A DNA stretch of 64,000 nucleotides from Pricia mediterranea (lineage in GTDB: Bacteria > Bacteroidota > Bacteroidia > Flavobacteriales > Flavobacteriaceae). The DNA lies in the NCBI RefSeq assembly GCF_032248455.1, contig NZ_JAVTTP010000001.1, forward strand, positions 3,570,001 through 3,634,000, read 5' to 3'. Below the pieces are notes generated by a model that saw only the letters and a program-made list of their open reading frames with translations, had not been told where the DNA came from and did no database searches. Each line of letters begins with the position of its first letter. Positions within the stretch are counted from its first letter, which is position 1. Position numbers and translations under genes: made by a program. This document shows, in pieces, positions 51,602 through 59,792 of this stretch.

Positions 51602-51609
51602 CAAAGTTA
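51602..51609 (-). promoter_or_regulatory. -7 promoter element of the mutL operon
   Basis: The minus strand reads TAACTTTG, six bases before the ATG at 51595, predicting a very short leader. No clear TTG is seen at -33. Confidence 0.5.
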
Positions 51610-51661
51610 CTCAAAATCAAAAAATATGCCGTAGCCTCAGTGCCAAAATTTGTTAAGCTTT

Positions 51662-52144
51662 TTAATCCCCAAGGGTTGCCATCTTAATTGCAGCTATCGC
51701 AGCTTCGGTACCCTTGTTGCCGTGTTTTCCACCGCTGCGCTCCTGGGCCTGTTGTAGATTATTATCGGTAAGCACACAGAAAATGACCGGTACTTCGCCG
51801 TGAACGTTCAAATCCATGATGCCTTGAGCGGTCGCACCGCACACAAAATCGAAATGTTTGGTCTCTCCTTGGATGACACTGCCGATGGCGATTACGGCAT
51901 CCACCTTTTCGGAGCCGATCATTTTTTTACAGCCGAAGGTCAGCTCGAAACTGCCGGGCACGTTCCATCGTAGGATGTTCTTTTCCAACGCCCCGCAATC
52001 CAGCAAAGCTTCCCGGGCCCCGGAATGGAGTCCCTCCGTAATTTCCGAATTCCAATCGGAGACCACGATTCCAAAACGAAGGTCTTGGGCATTCGGGATG
52101 GTAGATTTATCGTACACGGAGAGATTTTTATTGGCCGTTGCCAT
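51662..52144 (-). CDS. ribH: 6,7-dimethyl-8-ribityllumazine synthase
   Basis: 160 residues. FGIVVSDWNSEITEGLHSGA, RWNVPGSFELTFGCKKMI, DAVIAIGSVIQGETKHFDFVCGATAQGIM and VPVIFCVLTDNNLQQAQERSGGKHGNKG cover the entire family pattern, with the catalytic His in the GETKHFD segment. It condenses 5-amino-6-ribitylamino-uracil with dihydroxybutanone phosphate in riboflavin synthesis. It stands between the small membrane-protein gene (66-bp gap) and copy B of the dispersed element. Confidence 0.95.
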   Translation of the reverse strand: MATANKNLSVYDKSTIPNAQDLRFGIVVSDWNSEITEGLHSGAREALLDCGALEKNILRWNVPGSFELTFGCKKMIGSEKVDAVIAIGSVIQGETKHFDFVCGATAQGIMDLNVHGEVPVIFCVLTDNNLQQAQERSGGKHGNKGTEAAIAAIKMATLGD

Positions 52145-52164
52145 AAGGTGTTTTTTTAATGTTT

Positions 52165-52335
52165 AATGCTTTTCCGCATAACTACCTAGACGTCAAAAAA
52201 GTACATAAAGATTTAGTACCCAGGCCGTAAGACTGTTGTTTTTTTCAAAACAAGCCGTTTTTCAAGATTTTTTGGTCCTTTGTCCCAAGTCTTGCCGCCC
52301 TATGTCGGGTGTAGGTTTCGAAACGGATAAGCATT
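52165..52335 (-). mobile_element. 171-bp dispersed element, copy B
   Basis: Same element as 30257-30428 but on the minus strand, with identical left end (aatgcttatccg) and right end (cggaaaagcatt). It fills most of the 300-bp gap between ribH and the TPR gene. There is no open frame and no clear target duplication. The two copies differ at scattered positions, so they did not arise recently. Confidence 0.75.
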
Positions 52336-52444
52336 GAAGTGTTTGACCTACGGCATCCTCAAACGGTCTATGCCTAAAAATCCTAATTGAGAGGATGACG
52401 GATTTGAAATTCGGTTCCCCAGTTTGAGGTCGGTTTTGGAACTA

Positions 52445-53212
52445 TCAGGCCCCTTCTTCCGCCATGCCGATAAAAGCGTCAATGTTCCGGGCTTGATCGG
52501 AGTCGGGATACTCTTCCTTGATCCGTCGGAAGTATTCAAGTGCCTTACTGTTTTCTTCGAGTTCCAGGGCGGTAATACCGGCCTTGTACAAGTATTTTGG
52601 TGCGGTGTAGTTATTGTCGCTGTGGGCAATGGCCATGTCATAATAGCTCAACGCATCGTCCGGTTGGCCGAGCTGCATAAAGGCATCCCCGATACCCCCT
52701 TTGGCCATGGCGCCCAACATAGCATCATCGGAACTGAATTTTTCCAGATGGGATATGGCCTCTTGATACTGTTGTAGGTTCAGGTACGACATTCCCGCAG
52801 TGTAATTCGCCAAATTGGCCGCCGGGGTACCACCGTATTCGTCTATGATATCCAAAAAGCCGTATTTGCCCTCCCCTCCGTTCAGGGCAAGGTTAAAGAG
52901 GGAGTCCTGGGCGCTGGTGTTGGACAAGGCTTCCTCGAAATACTGTTGTGGATAATACATTTCGTTCGCAGCTGTCGTTTCCCTAGGGTTTTGAACGAAC
53001 TGGACGTAGGCCAGATAGCCCAGCACCCCGACTGCGATTATACCGATAAACCCTAAAATATAGTTTTGGTTTTTGGACACCCAGGCTTCCGTTCTCGATG
53101 CACCTTCATCGAGCGAACTGAAAACCTCGGCGGTGGTGCTTTCCTGCTCCAAACGCTGCTGTTCCTCTTCCTTGTTCTTAGGTTTGAACCCCCTTTTTTT
53201 ATATGTGGCCAT
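52445..53212 (-). CDS. Membrane-anchored tetratricopeptide protein (YfgM-like)
   Basis: 255 residues from the ATG at 53212. The frame is open to 53236, but a -7 motif at 53234-53241 makes the longer start unlikely. A Lys/Glu-rich start (YKKRGFKPKNKEEEQQ) precedes one membrane helix (YILGFIGIIAVGVLGYLAYV, about 50-70) and then TPR units (ANYTAGMSYLNLQQYQEAI, GIGDAFMQLGQPDDALSYY, YKAGITALELEENSKALEYF). The layout resembles YfgM, an inner-membrane TPR protein of the secretion/chaperone network. It is divergent from recF. Confidence 0.8.
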   Translation of the reverse strand: MATYKKRGFKPKNKEEEQQRLEQESTTAEVFSSLDEGASRTEAWVSKNQNYILGFIGIIAVGVLGYLAYVQFVQNPRETTAANEMYYPQQYFEEALSNTSAQDSLFNLALNGGEGKYGFLDIIDEYGGTPAANLANYTAGMSYLNLQQYQEAISHLEKFSSDDAMLGAMAKGGIGDAFMQLGQPDDALSYYDMAIAHSDNNYTAPKYLYKAGITALELEENSKALEYFRRIKEEYPDSDQARNIDAFIGMAEEGA

Positions 53213-53233
53213 GGTCGTTTCGTTAAGGTCGCG

Positions 53234-53241
53234 CAAAAATA
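53234..53241 (-). promoter_or_regulatory. -7 promoter element of the TPR gene
   Basis: The minus strand reads TATTTTTG, 21 nt before the ATG at 53212. It settles the start codon choice for that gene. Confidence 0.5.
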
Positions 53242-53385
53242 GGACTTTTATCCAAAATCAAAAGGGTAAAAGGGTATTTATTCGTTATTTTTGGGGATTT
53301 GCGTATGCCGTGAAAATTATCCTTCTTTGGTTAATCCACAAATTACCGTCCTTACGGACTGCAACGAATTCCATAGCAAATCCCG

Positions 53386-54474
53386 ATGTTTTTAAAGCGA
53401 TTATCCCTTCTAAATTACAAGAATTTTGAATCCAAGGACTTCGCGTTCGATAGCAAGATAAATTGTATCGTCGGGCCCAACGGGATCGGTAAGACCAATG
53501 TGCTCGATTCTATTTATCACCTGTGCTTTGGCAAAGGCTATTTCAATCCTATTTCGAAGCAGAATATCAAACACGATGCTGATTTTTTTGTCGTCGATGG
53601 AGAATTCGAAAAGAAAGGTCGGGAAGAAAAGATCGTCTGCAGCCTAAAGCACGGCGCAAAAAAAATTATCAAACGGAACGGAAAAATCTATGATCGGCTT
53701 TCCGACCATATCGGTTTGCTGCCGCTGGTCATCATCTCGCCGGCAGATCGTGACCTGATTATCGAAGGCAGTGAAACACGGCGCAAGTTCATGGACGGGG
53801 TCATTGCGCAATCCGACCAAAACTATTTGCAAGACTTGATCAATTACAACAAGGTACTGGCCCAGCGGAATTCCCTTTTAAAATATTTTGCCGCCAACCA
53901 TACCTTCGATAAGGAAACGATTGCGGTATATAATGGCCAATTAAATGATTACGGCACCAAAATTTTTAACGAACGGGTGGACTTCCTTGAGACTTTTATC
54001 CCTATTTTTAAAGAGCAGTATATTGCGATTTCGGGAGGTAATGAAAAGGTTTCACTGCGGTATGACAGTAAATTGTTGAACGGGCAACTCCTCAATCTTT
54101 TGGAAGGCAATATCGAAAAGGACAGGGCGCTGCAATACACCTCGGTCGGCACACATAAAGACGATCTCGGATTTGAAATTGAGGGACACCCCATTAAAAA
54201 GTTCGGAAGCCAGGGCCAACAAAAGTCCTTTTTGATCGCTCTAAAGTTCGCGCAGTTCCAATTTATAAAAGCGCAGTCCAAGACTACGCCCATCTTGCTT
54301 CTGGACGATATATTCGATAAGTTGGACGAGCAGCGGGTGTCGCATATCGTTTCTCTGGTCAACAACGAGAATTTCGGACAGATCTTTATCAGTGACACCC
54401 ATGCCGAACGCACGGAAAACGTAGTGAAACAGATTCACCAGAGCTATAAGATCTTTAGATTGGGAGGGGAGTAA
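53386..54474 (+). CDS. recF: DNA replication and repair protein RecF
   Basis: 362 residues. Walker A is [20 protein letters not shown], the SMC-like signature is [19 protein letters not shown], and Walker B is [16 protein letters not shown]. This set and length are diagnostic of RecF, which helps RecO/RecR load RecA at gaps. The gene is divergent from the TPR gene. The DUF721 (DciA-like) gene two genes downstream is a frequent recF neighbour, and this links the locus to replication. Confidence 0.94.
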   Translation: MFLKRLSLLNYKNFESKDFAFDSKINCIVGPNGIGKTNVLDSIYHLCFGKGYFNPISKQNIKHDADFFVVDGEFEKKGREEKIVCSLKHGAKKIIKRNGKIYDRLSDHIGLLPLVIISPADRDLIIEGSETRRKFMDGVIAQSDQNYLQDLINYNKVLAQRNSLLKYFAANHTFDKETIAVYNGQLNDYGTKIFNERVDFLETFIPIFKEQYIAISGGNEKVSLRYDSKLLNGQLLNLLEGNIEKDRALQYTSVGTHKDDLGFEIEGHPIKKFGSQGQQKSFLIALKFAQFQFIKAQSKTTPILLLDDIFDKLDEQRVSHIVSLVNNENFGQIFISDTHAERTENVVKQIHQSYKIFRLGGE

Positions 54475-54483
54475 GGTGCTGCG

Positions 54484-54547
54484 GACCGGTCCGCCAAAAC
54501 CAGCCTATCAGACCGGTCCGTCAAAACCAGCTTACCGGGCCGGTTGG
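54484..54547 (+). repeat. 27-bp direct repeat with palindromic GACCGGTC cores
   Basis: gaccggtccg(c/t)caaaacc begins units at 54484-54510 and 54511-54537; a third partial unit (ggccggttgg) follows. Each unit starts with the 8-bp palindrome gaccggtc. The block begins 10 bp after the recF stop. Confidence 0.75.
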
Positions 54548-54675
54548 GGCCATATATGGTGTCCGCTTTGGTTATTCCTTGAATTTAGCGACGATTTTAG
54601 CTTGGGTTGCTTTTTCTGGTCTCTATGACAACTGACATGGAAGTAACCTCCCTGATTTAAGAAGAAAAAATTAAA

Positions 54676-55095
54676 ATGAAAAAGACGATTTTAGTAGTAT
54701 TTCTCTTTGCTTTCCTTGGATGTTCTGAAGAGGTGCCCAAGAAGGACCTGCCGAATCTCAACGGATATTGGGAAATCGAACAGGTGATTTTTCCCGATGG
54801 TACCACCAAGGAATATACGGTGAGCACCACTGTTGACTATATCGAATTGAATGAAACCGAAGGTTTCCGCAAAAAAGTGCGTCCTCAATTTAACGGCACC
54901 TATGAGACCTCCCATGATGCCGAAACTTTTAGTATATCGAAAAAAGACGATACATTTATCATGCATTATAAAACCGGACTCAGCGAGTGGTCCGAAAACT
55001 TGGTGGCATTGAACGGCAATACCTTTTCCGTAGTCAATGAAGAGGGTTTGCGGTACGATTATAGACGCTTTGAGCCGATTGTGGTCCAAAAATAA
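54676..55095 (+). CDS. Hypothetical lipoprotein with lipocalin-like body
   Basis: 139 residues with a lipoprotein signal (FLFAFLGCSEE, lipid Cys about residue 16). The mature part begins with LNGYWEIEQVIFPDG and continues in alternating beta strands to NLVALNGNTFSVVNEEGLRYDYRRFEP, a pattern seen in lipocalin-like or beta-barrel lipoproteins of Bacteroidota. I do not recognise a named family. It is followed after 4 bp by the DUF721 gene and preceded by a repeat-bearing 200-bp gap after recF. Confidence 0.7.
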   Translation: MKKTILVVFLFAFLGCSEEVPKKDLPNLNGYWEIEQVIFPDGTTKEYTVSTTVDYIELNETEGFRKKVRPQFNGTYETSHDAETFSISKKDDTFIMHYKTGLSEWSENLVALNGNTFSVVNEEGLRYDYRRFEPIVVQK

Positions 55096-55099
55096 GTAG

Positions 55100-55396
55100 A
55101 TGGCAAAACGACAAAACGACAATTTGAACCTGGGTGAGGCCCTGAAGGAATTCATCAAGGAAAACCGGCTTCAAAAAGGAATGGACAAAGTCGATGTCCG
55201 TGAGGCCTGGGCAAATCTCATGGGAAATGGGGTAAGCAATTATACCACAGCGGTCGAGCTCCGCAACGATACTCTTTATGTATCCCTATCCTCTTCTGTG
55301 CTCCGCGAGGAACTGAGTTTGGGTAAATCCAAGATTATTACCATGCTCAATGAAGAATTGGGCAGGGATTTGGTAAACAAGTTGGTGTTGCGCTAA
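55100..55396 (+). CDS. DUF721 (DciA-like) protein
   Basis: 98 residues. GEALKEFIKENRLQKGMDKVDVREAWANLMG followed by LYVSLSSSVLREELSLGKSKIITMLNEELG fits DUF721. Members in many bacteria (DciA) load the replicative helicase DnaB where no DnaC exists; this short form has only the KH-like core. The position near recF is common for DUF721. Four bases separate it from the lipoprotein gene upstream, so both are on one transcript. It is convergent with ndk. Confidence 0.85.
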   Translation: MAKRQNDNLNLGEALKEFIKENRLQKGMDKVDVREAWANLMGNGVSNYTTAVELRNDTLYVSLSSSVLREELSLGKSKIITMLNEELGRDLVNKLVLR

Positions 55397-55480
55397 ATAG
55401 GTTCCCCTTTATGGCTTGTCTCCCGCCATTTAAATACATAGCACGTCCCTGTCCAATTGGAGCATCTATGAGCGTTTGGC

Positions 55481-55900
55481 TCAATAAATTTCCCGACCTG
55501 AAAAATGGAAAGCGCTTTCGATGGCCGCGTTCTCATCGCTATCGGAACCATGAACCGCGTTTTCTGCGATGTCGGTCGCATATAATTTTCTGATGGTACC
55601 CTCGGCCGCTTCCTCGGGATTGGTCGCTCCGATCAGAGCTCGAAAATCATCCACTGCGTTCTCCTTTTCCAAAATGGCGGAAACGATGGGGCCACGGGTC
55701 ATAAATTCCACCAATTCCCCGAAAAAGGGACGGTCTTTATGGATAGCGTAGAACTCCCTCGCATCCCTCTTGCTCAGCTGGGTGAATTTCATAGCTACGA
55801 TTTTAAAGTCAGCGGAGGTTATCTTCTCCAAAATACTGCCGATATGACCATTTTCGACCGCATCGGGTTTGATCATCGTAAAAGTTCTATTTGTTGTCAT
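55481..55900 (-). CDS. ndk: Nucleoside-diphosphate kinase
   Basis: 139 residues. [20 protein letters not shown] (start of fold and nucleotide site), [23 protein letters not shown], and [12 protein letters not shown] with the catalytic His (about residue 115) identify NDK. It equilibrates nucleoside di- and triphosphates. The length is normal. It is divergent from nrnA, sharing a 76-bp region that holds a -7 motif for each direction. Confidence 0.96.
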   Translation of the reverse strand: MTTNRTFTMIKPDAVENGHIGSILEKITSADFKIVAMKFTQLSKRDAREFYAIHKDRPFFGELVEFMTRGPIVSAILEKENAVDDFRALIGATNPEEAAEGTIRKLYATDIAENAVHGSDSDENAAIESAFHFSGREIY

Positions 55901-55915
55901 GAGTCAAAATTTTGG

Positions 55916-55923
55916 CAAAAGTA
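55916..55923 (-). promoter_or_regulatory. -7 promoter element of ndk
   Basis: The minus strand reads TACTTTTG, 15 nt before the ndk ATG at 55900. Confidence 0.5.
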
Positions 55924-55963
55924 CGTTTTCTTTGGCGACTACCAGCTACCAGAATTAAATTCC

Positions 55964-55971
55964 TATCTTTG
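55964..55971 (+). promoter_or_regulatory. -7 promoter element of nrnA
   Basis: TATCTTTG ends five bases before the nrnA ATG (55977), predicting transcription start at or next to the codon. Confidence 0.55.
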
Positions 55972-55976
55972 CCCGC

Positions 55977-56990
55977 ATGAATTTTGACGACATCCAGGCG
56001 GTAAAAAAGCTGCTTTCCGAACCGCAGAAAATCCTAATCGTACCGCATAAGAATCCCGATGGCGATGCCATTGGCTCGACCCTGGCCCTTTGGCACTATT
56101 TAAGGAACAGGGGGCAGGAGGCGACCGTTATCGTGCCGAACGATTACCCCAAGTTTTTAAAATGGATGTCCGGAAACGAATACATCCTGAATTTTGAGAG
56201 GGAAAACACTCAGGCCAAGTCCAAGATCGACGCGGCAACCCTGATCTTTACGCTAGATTTCAACCATCTAGGAAGGGTGGCGCAAATGGAGGAGCCGCTT
56301 AGAAAATCGACGGTCCCCTTTGTTATGATCGACCACCATCAGGAGCCCTCCGATTACGCAACGGTGATGTACTCCGATCCTTCGATGAGCTCCACCTGTG
56401 AGATGGTCTATAATTTTATCGAGTATTTAGGGGATACCCAAGCGATTACCCCCGAAATGGCCAGCTGCCTGTACACGGGAATCATGACCGATACCGGCTC
56501 CTTTAAATACGCCTCCACCACGGCCCAGACCCACCGTGTCGCCGCCCAATTGATCGAAAAAGGGGCGGAAAGTTCCGAGATTCACCATCGTGTTTTTGAT
56601 ACCAATACTCCCGGACGTTTGCATCTTTTGGGTACGGCGCTCAACAATATGGTCATTCTGGAGGATTATAAAACAGCATACATCACCCTAAGCCAGGAAG
56701 AGCTCGATGCCCACACCTATCAAAAAGGGGATACCGAAGGTTTTGTGAATTATGGACTTACGTTGGAAGGTATTATATTTGCCGCAATTTTTATCGAAAA
56801 TAGGGACGAGGGGATTATTAAAATATCTTTCCGTTCTGTGGGAGATTTCTCGGTCAACGAGTTTGCCCGGAACCATTTCGGGGGCGGGGGACATAATAAT
56901 GCCGCCGGCGGAAAAAGCGATCGCTCGCTGCAAGAAACGGCTGCGTATTTTAAGTCGCTCTTGGCTGATTATTCGGAAAAACTTATTTAG
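55977..56990 (+). CDS. DHH/DHHA1 family oligoribonuclease/pAp phosphatase NrnA-like
   Basis: 337 residues. The N-terminal DHH domain has VPHKNPDGDAIGSTLALWHYL, LDFNHLGRV and VMIDHHQEPSDYA; the C-terminal DHHA1 domain has FGGGGHNNAAGG (substrate clamp). All metal ligands (DxD, DHH) are seen. NrnA degrades short RNAs to mononucleotides and may hydrolyse pAp or cyclic dinucleotides; which one dominates cannot be told. The start codon has a -7 motif immediately before it. Confidence 0.9.
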   Translation: MNFDDIQAVKKLLSEPQKILIVPHKNPDGDAIGSTLALWHYLRNRGQEATVIVPNDYPKFLKWMSGNEYILNFERENTQAKSKIDAATLIFTLDFNHLGRVAQMEEPLRKSTVPFVMIDHHQEPSDYATVMYSDPSMSSTCEMVYNFIEYLGDTQAITPEMASCLYTGIMTDTGSFKYASTTAQTHRVAAQLIEKGAESSEIHHRVFDTNTPGRLHLLGTALNNMVILEDYKTAYITLSQEELDAHTYQKGDTEGFVNYGLTLEGIIFAAIFIENRDEGIIKISFRSVGDFSVNEFARNHFGGGGHNNAAGGKSDRSLQETAAYFKSLLADYSEKLI

Positions 56991-57139
56991 AATAACGTCG
57001 AAGAAGCTTAAAACCGGGTTTAGACCGCTCTTGATCGCATGTCGGCCGGGGACAATACGAACCTCGGAATAGCTGATTTTAGTCACGGGAGGTTCACAGC
57101 TCCAATCCCAAAATTTAGGGCTGAATTAAAGGACGGAAA

Positions 57140-57160
57140 ATTTGGAATTTGGAATTTGGA
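57140..57160 (+). repeat. Heptamer repeat ATTTGGA, three perfect units, upstream of gldI
   Basis: Three identical units followed by a half-unit running into a T-tract; they end 15 bp before the gldI ATG. The same unit type is seen at 47758. Confidence 0.75.
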
Positions 57161-57175
57161 ATTTTTTTGCAGGAT

Positions 57176-57748
57176 ATGACTTTTCAAAAGTATAACGTAG
57201 CAATTTACTCGATATGGTCCGCCATACTGCTGATCGTTATAGGCTGTGGCGGTCCCGAGCCGCGGAAGCCGATCGAGGTGAGGTCCGGAACTTTTTTTAA
57301 GGCCTCCGTCGAGCGCAGCAAAGCGCTGTTGGCGAAAGAGGAAAAAAAAATTCAGGAAATCATCGAAAAGGATACGGCCCACGAATATGTACATAGTGCC
57401 TCGGGCTCGTGGTATCGGCTCGACGTGGCGAACCCCGCAACGGAGTACACCCCACGGCCGGACGATTTGGTGATTATGACCTACAACATAATCGGTCTGG
57501 ACAACGATACGATATACTCAAAGGACGATATCGGCGTTCTTACCTATAAAGTGGACAAGCAGGAACTGTTTCCCGGCCTTCGGAATAGCGTAAAACTATT
57601 AAAGGAAGGAGAAACCGGAACTTTTCTGTTTCCGTCCTCTTTGGCTTATGGCTATCACGGGGACGAAAAAAGAATCGGGGTGAACACGCCGATCAAAACC
57701 ACCTTGTCCATCTTAAAAATCGAGAAGAACAATGATAGTATTCCGTAG
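57176..57748 (+). CDS. gldI: Gliding motility-associated peptidyl-prolyl isomerase lipoprotein GldI
   Basis: 190 residues from the ATG at 57176; the in-frame start at 57149 lies inside the heptamer repeat. A lipoprotein signal (LLIVIGCGGPEP, lipid Cys about residue 24) is followed by a helical linker and an FKBP domain (TYNIIGLDNDTIYSKDDIG, ELFPGLRNSVKLLKEGETGTFLFPSSLAYGYHG). GldI is a lipoprotein FKBP required for gliding in Flavobacterium johnsoniae, probably folding Gld/Spr components. The next gene encodes a second exported isomerase. Confidence 0.85.
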   Translation: MTFQKYNVAIYSIWSAILLIVIGCGGPEPRKPIEVRSGTFFKASVERSKALLAKEEKKIQEIIEKDTAHEYVHSASGSWYRLDVANPATEYTPRPDDLVIMTYNIIGLDNDTIYSKDDIGVLTYKVDKQELFPGLRNSVKLLKEGETGTFLFPSSLAYGYHGDEKRIGVNTPIKTTLSILKIEKNNDSIP

Positions 57749-57907
57749 GTAATTAGGAGATTTGGAAATGAACCGATCTCCAATCCCCCGAAAAATCAGC
57801 CTGGAATTTTAAAACGACCGAACCCGAAACCTTTAAATCACTGACACCAGACCACAGCATCCAATTTTTAAAATTTTAAAACCCACAAATTTTCAAATTA
57901 ACATAGC

Positions 57908-59020
57908 ATGAAAAAAGCATATTTTATACTGGTTCTTGCCATTGCCCTGAGCGCCTGTAAAAGTCAATATTCCGAATTGGGCGACGGCTTGTTTGCCGAT
58001 ATCCAGACTACGAACGGCGACATCATCGTAAAATTGGAGTATGAAAAAACGCCAGTGACCGTGGCCAATTTTGTGAGCCTGGCCGAAGGAACGAGTCCTT
58101 TTGTATCGGATAGTCTAAAGGGAAAGCCTTACTACGACGGCATCGTCTTTCACCGGGTCATCAAGGATTTTATGATCCAGACCGGGGATCCCACCGGAAC
58201 TGGCAAGGGCAACCCCGGCTACAGGTTCAAGGATGAATTCAACGATTCGTTGAAACACGATGAGAAGGGCATTCTTTCGATGGCCAATTCAGGCGTTGCC
58301 ACCAACGGAAGTCAATTCTTTATTACCCATAAACCGACCCCGTTCTTGGATGGAAGACATACCGTGTTCGGTCATGTGGTCGAAGGGATTGAAGTAGTCG
58401 ATTCCATAGCCAATGTAAAGACCTCTGAAGATCCGATGACCAAGGATAGACCGGTAAACGAGGTCAAGATGAACAAAGTGGAAATCGTACGGAACGGAAA
58501 AGCGGCCAATGATTTTGACGCCGTGCAGGTGATGTCCGACTACTTTAAGGAGGAGGAGGAACAAATTGCAGCCTTCGAAAAAATGAAAAGCGATTTTATA
58601 GCTACCACCGCCGAGCAAAAGGAAGCGGCCGAGGAACTTCCTTCGGGCCTTAAGGTCTACACCTTGGAAGAAGGTGACGGAGAAAAGCCGAAACTGGGCC
58701 AAAAAGTAAAGGTGTACTACGCGGGTTACCTCGAAGATGGCATCCTCTTCGATACCAACTACGAAGAGGTGGCGAAAAAATACAATATGTACGACGACCG
58801 TCGAAAGCAGGGTGGAGGTTATGAGCCCATCCCTATGGTATACAGTCCCGATGCCCAGCTTATCGCAGGCTTTAAGGAAGGCTTGCAGCAGATGAAGGTC
58901 GGAGATAAGGTACGTTTGTTCATTCCGTCGCACTTGGGGTATGGCCCCCAAGGCACAGGCCCGATTCCCCCGAACGCCGACCTGATATTCGACCTGGAGA
59001 TTTCGGGTCTCGCAGAATAA
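57908..59020 (+). CDS. Lipoprotein with fused cyclophilin and FKBP-type peptidyl-prolyl isomerase domains
   Basis: 370 residues with a lipoprotein signal (AIALSACKSQ, lipid Cys about residue 17). The cyclophilin domain (about 30-195) has FHRVIKDFMIQTGDPTGTGKGNPGYRF and TNGSQFFITHKPTPFLDGRHTVFG. A charged helical linker (YFKEEEEQIAAFEKM) follows, then an FKBP domain (about 255-370; VKVYYAGYLEDGILFDTNYEE, FIPSHLGYGPQGTGPIPPNADLIFDLEI). Two isomerase classes on one lipid-anchored chain suggest a periplasmic folding hub. It follows gldI by 159 bp on the same strand. Confidence 0.92.
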   Translation: MKKAYFILVLAIALSACKSQYSELGDGLFADIQTTNGDIIVKLEYEKTPVTVANFVSLAEGTSPFVSDSLKGKPYYDGIVFHRVIKDFMIQTGDPTGTGKGNPGYRFKDEFNDSLKHDEKGILSMANSGVATNGSQFFITHKPTPFLDGRHTVFGHVVEGIEVVDSIANVKTSEDPMTKDRPVNEVKMNKVEIVRNGKAANDFDAVQVMSDYFKEEEEQIAAFEKMKSDFIATTAEQKEAAEELPSGLKVYTLEEGDGEKPKLGQKVKVYYAGYLEDGILFDTNYEEVAKKYNMYDDRRKQGGGYEPIPMVYSPDAQLIAGFKEGLQQMKVGDKVRLFIPSHLGYGPQGTGPIPPNADLIFDLEISGLAE

Positions 59021-59100
59021 TCTCAGCTTGGCTTAAAATCTATCTTTTTTTTGGAAGGTAGATAGCTCAATTTGAGCAAAATTTGGCAATAGTTGATACC

Positions 59101-59140
59101 GGAAGCAGCGCCCCTCGGATTTCCCGAGGACGCCGCTTCC
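59101..59140. terminator. Strong GC-rich hairpin between convergent genes
   Basis: ggaagc-a-gcg...cctcgg, a loop of atttc, then ccgagg...cgc-c-gcttcc forms a long stem with small bulges. It lies between the isomerase gene and the convergent CBS gene and could end transcription from either side, but there is no T-run. Confidence 0.55.
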
Positions 59141-59167
59141 CTGAAGCTCGTTATGGCTGGGCGAAGC

Positions 59168-59635
59168 TTACTTCCACCAGCGTTGGGACTTCATCTTGAT
59201 GGTAGCCTTTAAGATGTCCTTTTGTGAAATCTGTCCGACCAGCTTGCCATTCTCTAAAATGGGAAACCGGCGACGCTTGTCGGACAGAAACTTATTGGCG
59301 GCATCGAAGATGTTCATTGTGCCTTCGATGGTCTCTACGTTTTTGACCATATGCTGCTCGATCGAACCGTTTTCCATAGGAAGGTTATGGTATCTGCTTT
59401 CGCTGATGTGCTTGATGCAGTCCCCCTCCGAGATGATTCCCACCAGTTCGTTTTTGTCGTTCACCACCGGTCCCCCTGAAATTTTGTAGCGGATAAGTGC
59501 CTGTATGACCTCCTCGACGGATTGATCGGGACGGAACGTGATCAACTTTCGGGTCATATAATCGTTTACGGTCATCGGGGTGTCGTCGGTGTCCTGTACT
59601 TTCTTTCGCTGTCCCTGAAAACTTTTGATAGCCAT
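59168..59635 (-). CDS. CBS-domain protein
   Basis: 155 residues with two CBS domains back to back (about 22-78 and 92-148): ITFRPDQSVEEVIQALIRYKISGGPVVNDKNELVGIISEGDCI and later FDAANKFLSDKRRRFPILENGKLVGQISQKDILKA. There is no signal or additional domain. Paired CBS domains bind adenine nucleotides and usually regulate a partner; stand-alone forms act through protein contacts. No partner is encoded beside it. Confidence 0.9.
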   Translation of the reverse strand: MAIKSFQGQRKKVQDTDDTPMTVNDYMTRKLITFRPDQSVEEVIQALIRYKISGGPVVNDKNELVGIISEGDCIKHISESRYHNLPMENGSIEQHMVKNVETIEGTMNIFDAANKFLSDKRRRFPILENGKLVGQISQKDILKATIKMKSQRWWK

Positions 59636-59792
59636 GATCTTAGATTTAGAGGTTATGAACTTAAGACAAGTCCTATCTAAAGATACTGAATATTAGGGAA
59701 TTAAAAAAGAAGTGGTTTAGCACCCCGAAGAATGCGGGAAATTGCGTTCACAACAGCGGAACTCGCCCTTGTTGGAATTCCGGGACATGGAT

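Noticed and set aside
51662-52144. The neighbouring small gene at 51296-51595 as a second riboflavin synthase subunit
   Set aside because: The label is sometimes seen for this neighbour of ribH, but its sequence is a basic tail plus one membrane helix with no lumazine synthase motif.
55452-55461. Perfect 10-bp palindrome TCCAATTGGA between DUF721 and ndk
   Set aside because: It is short, isolated, not followed by a T-run, and has no second copy; likely chance.
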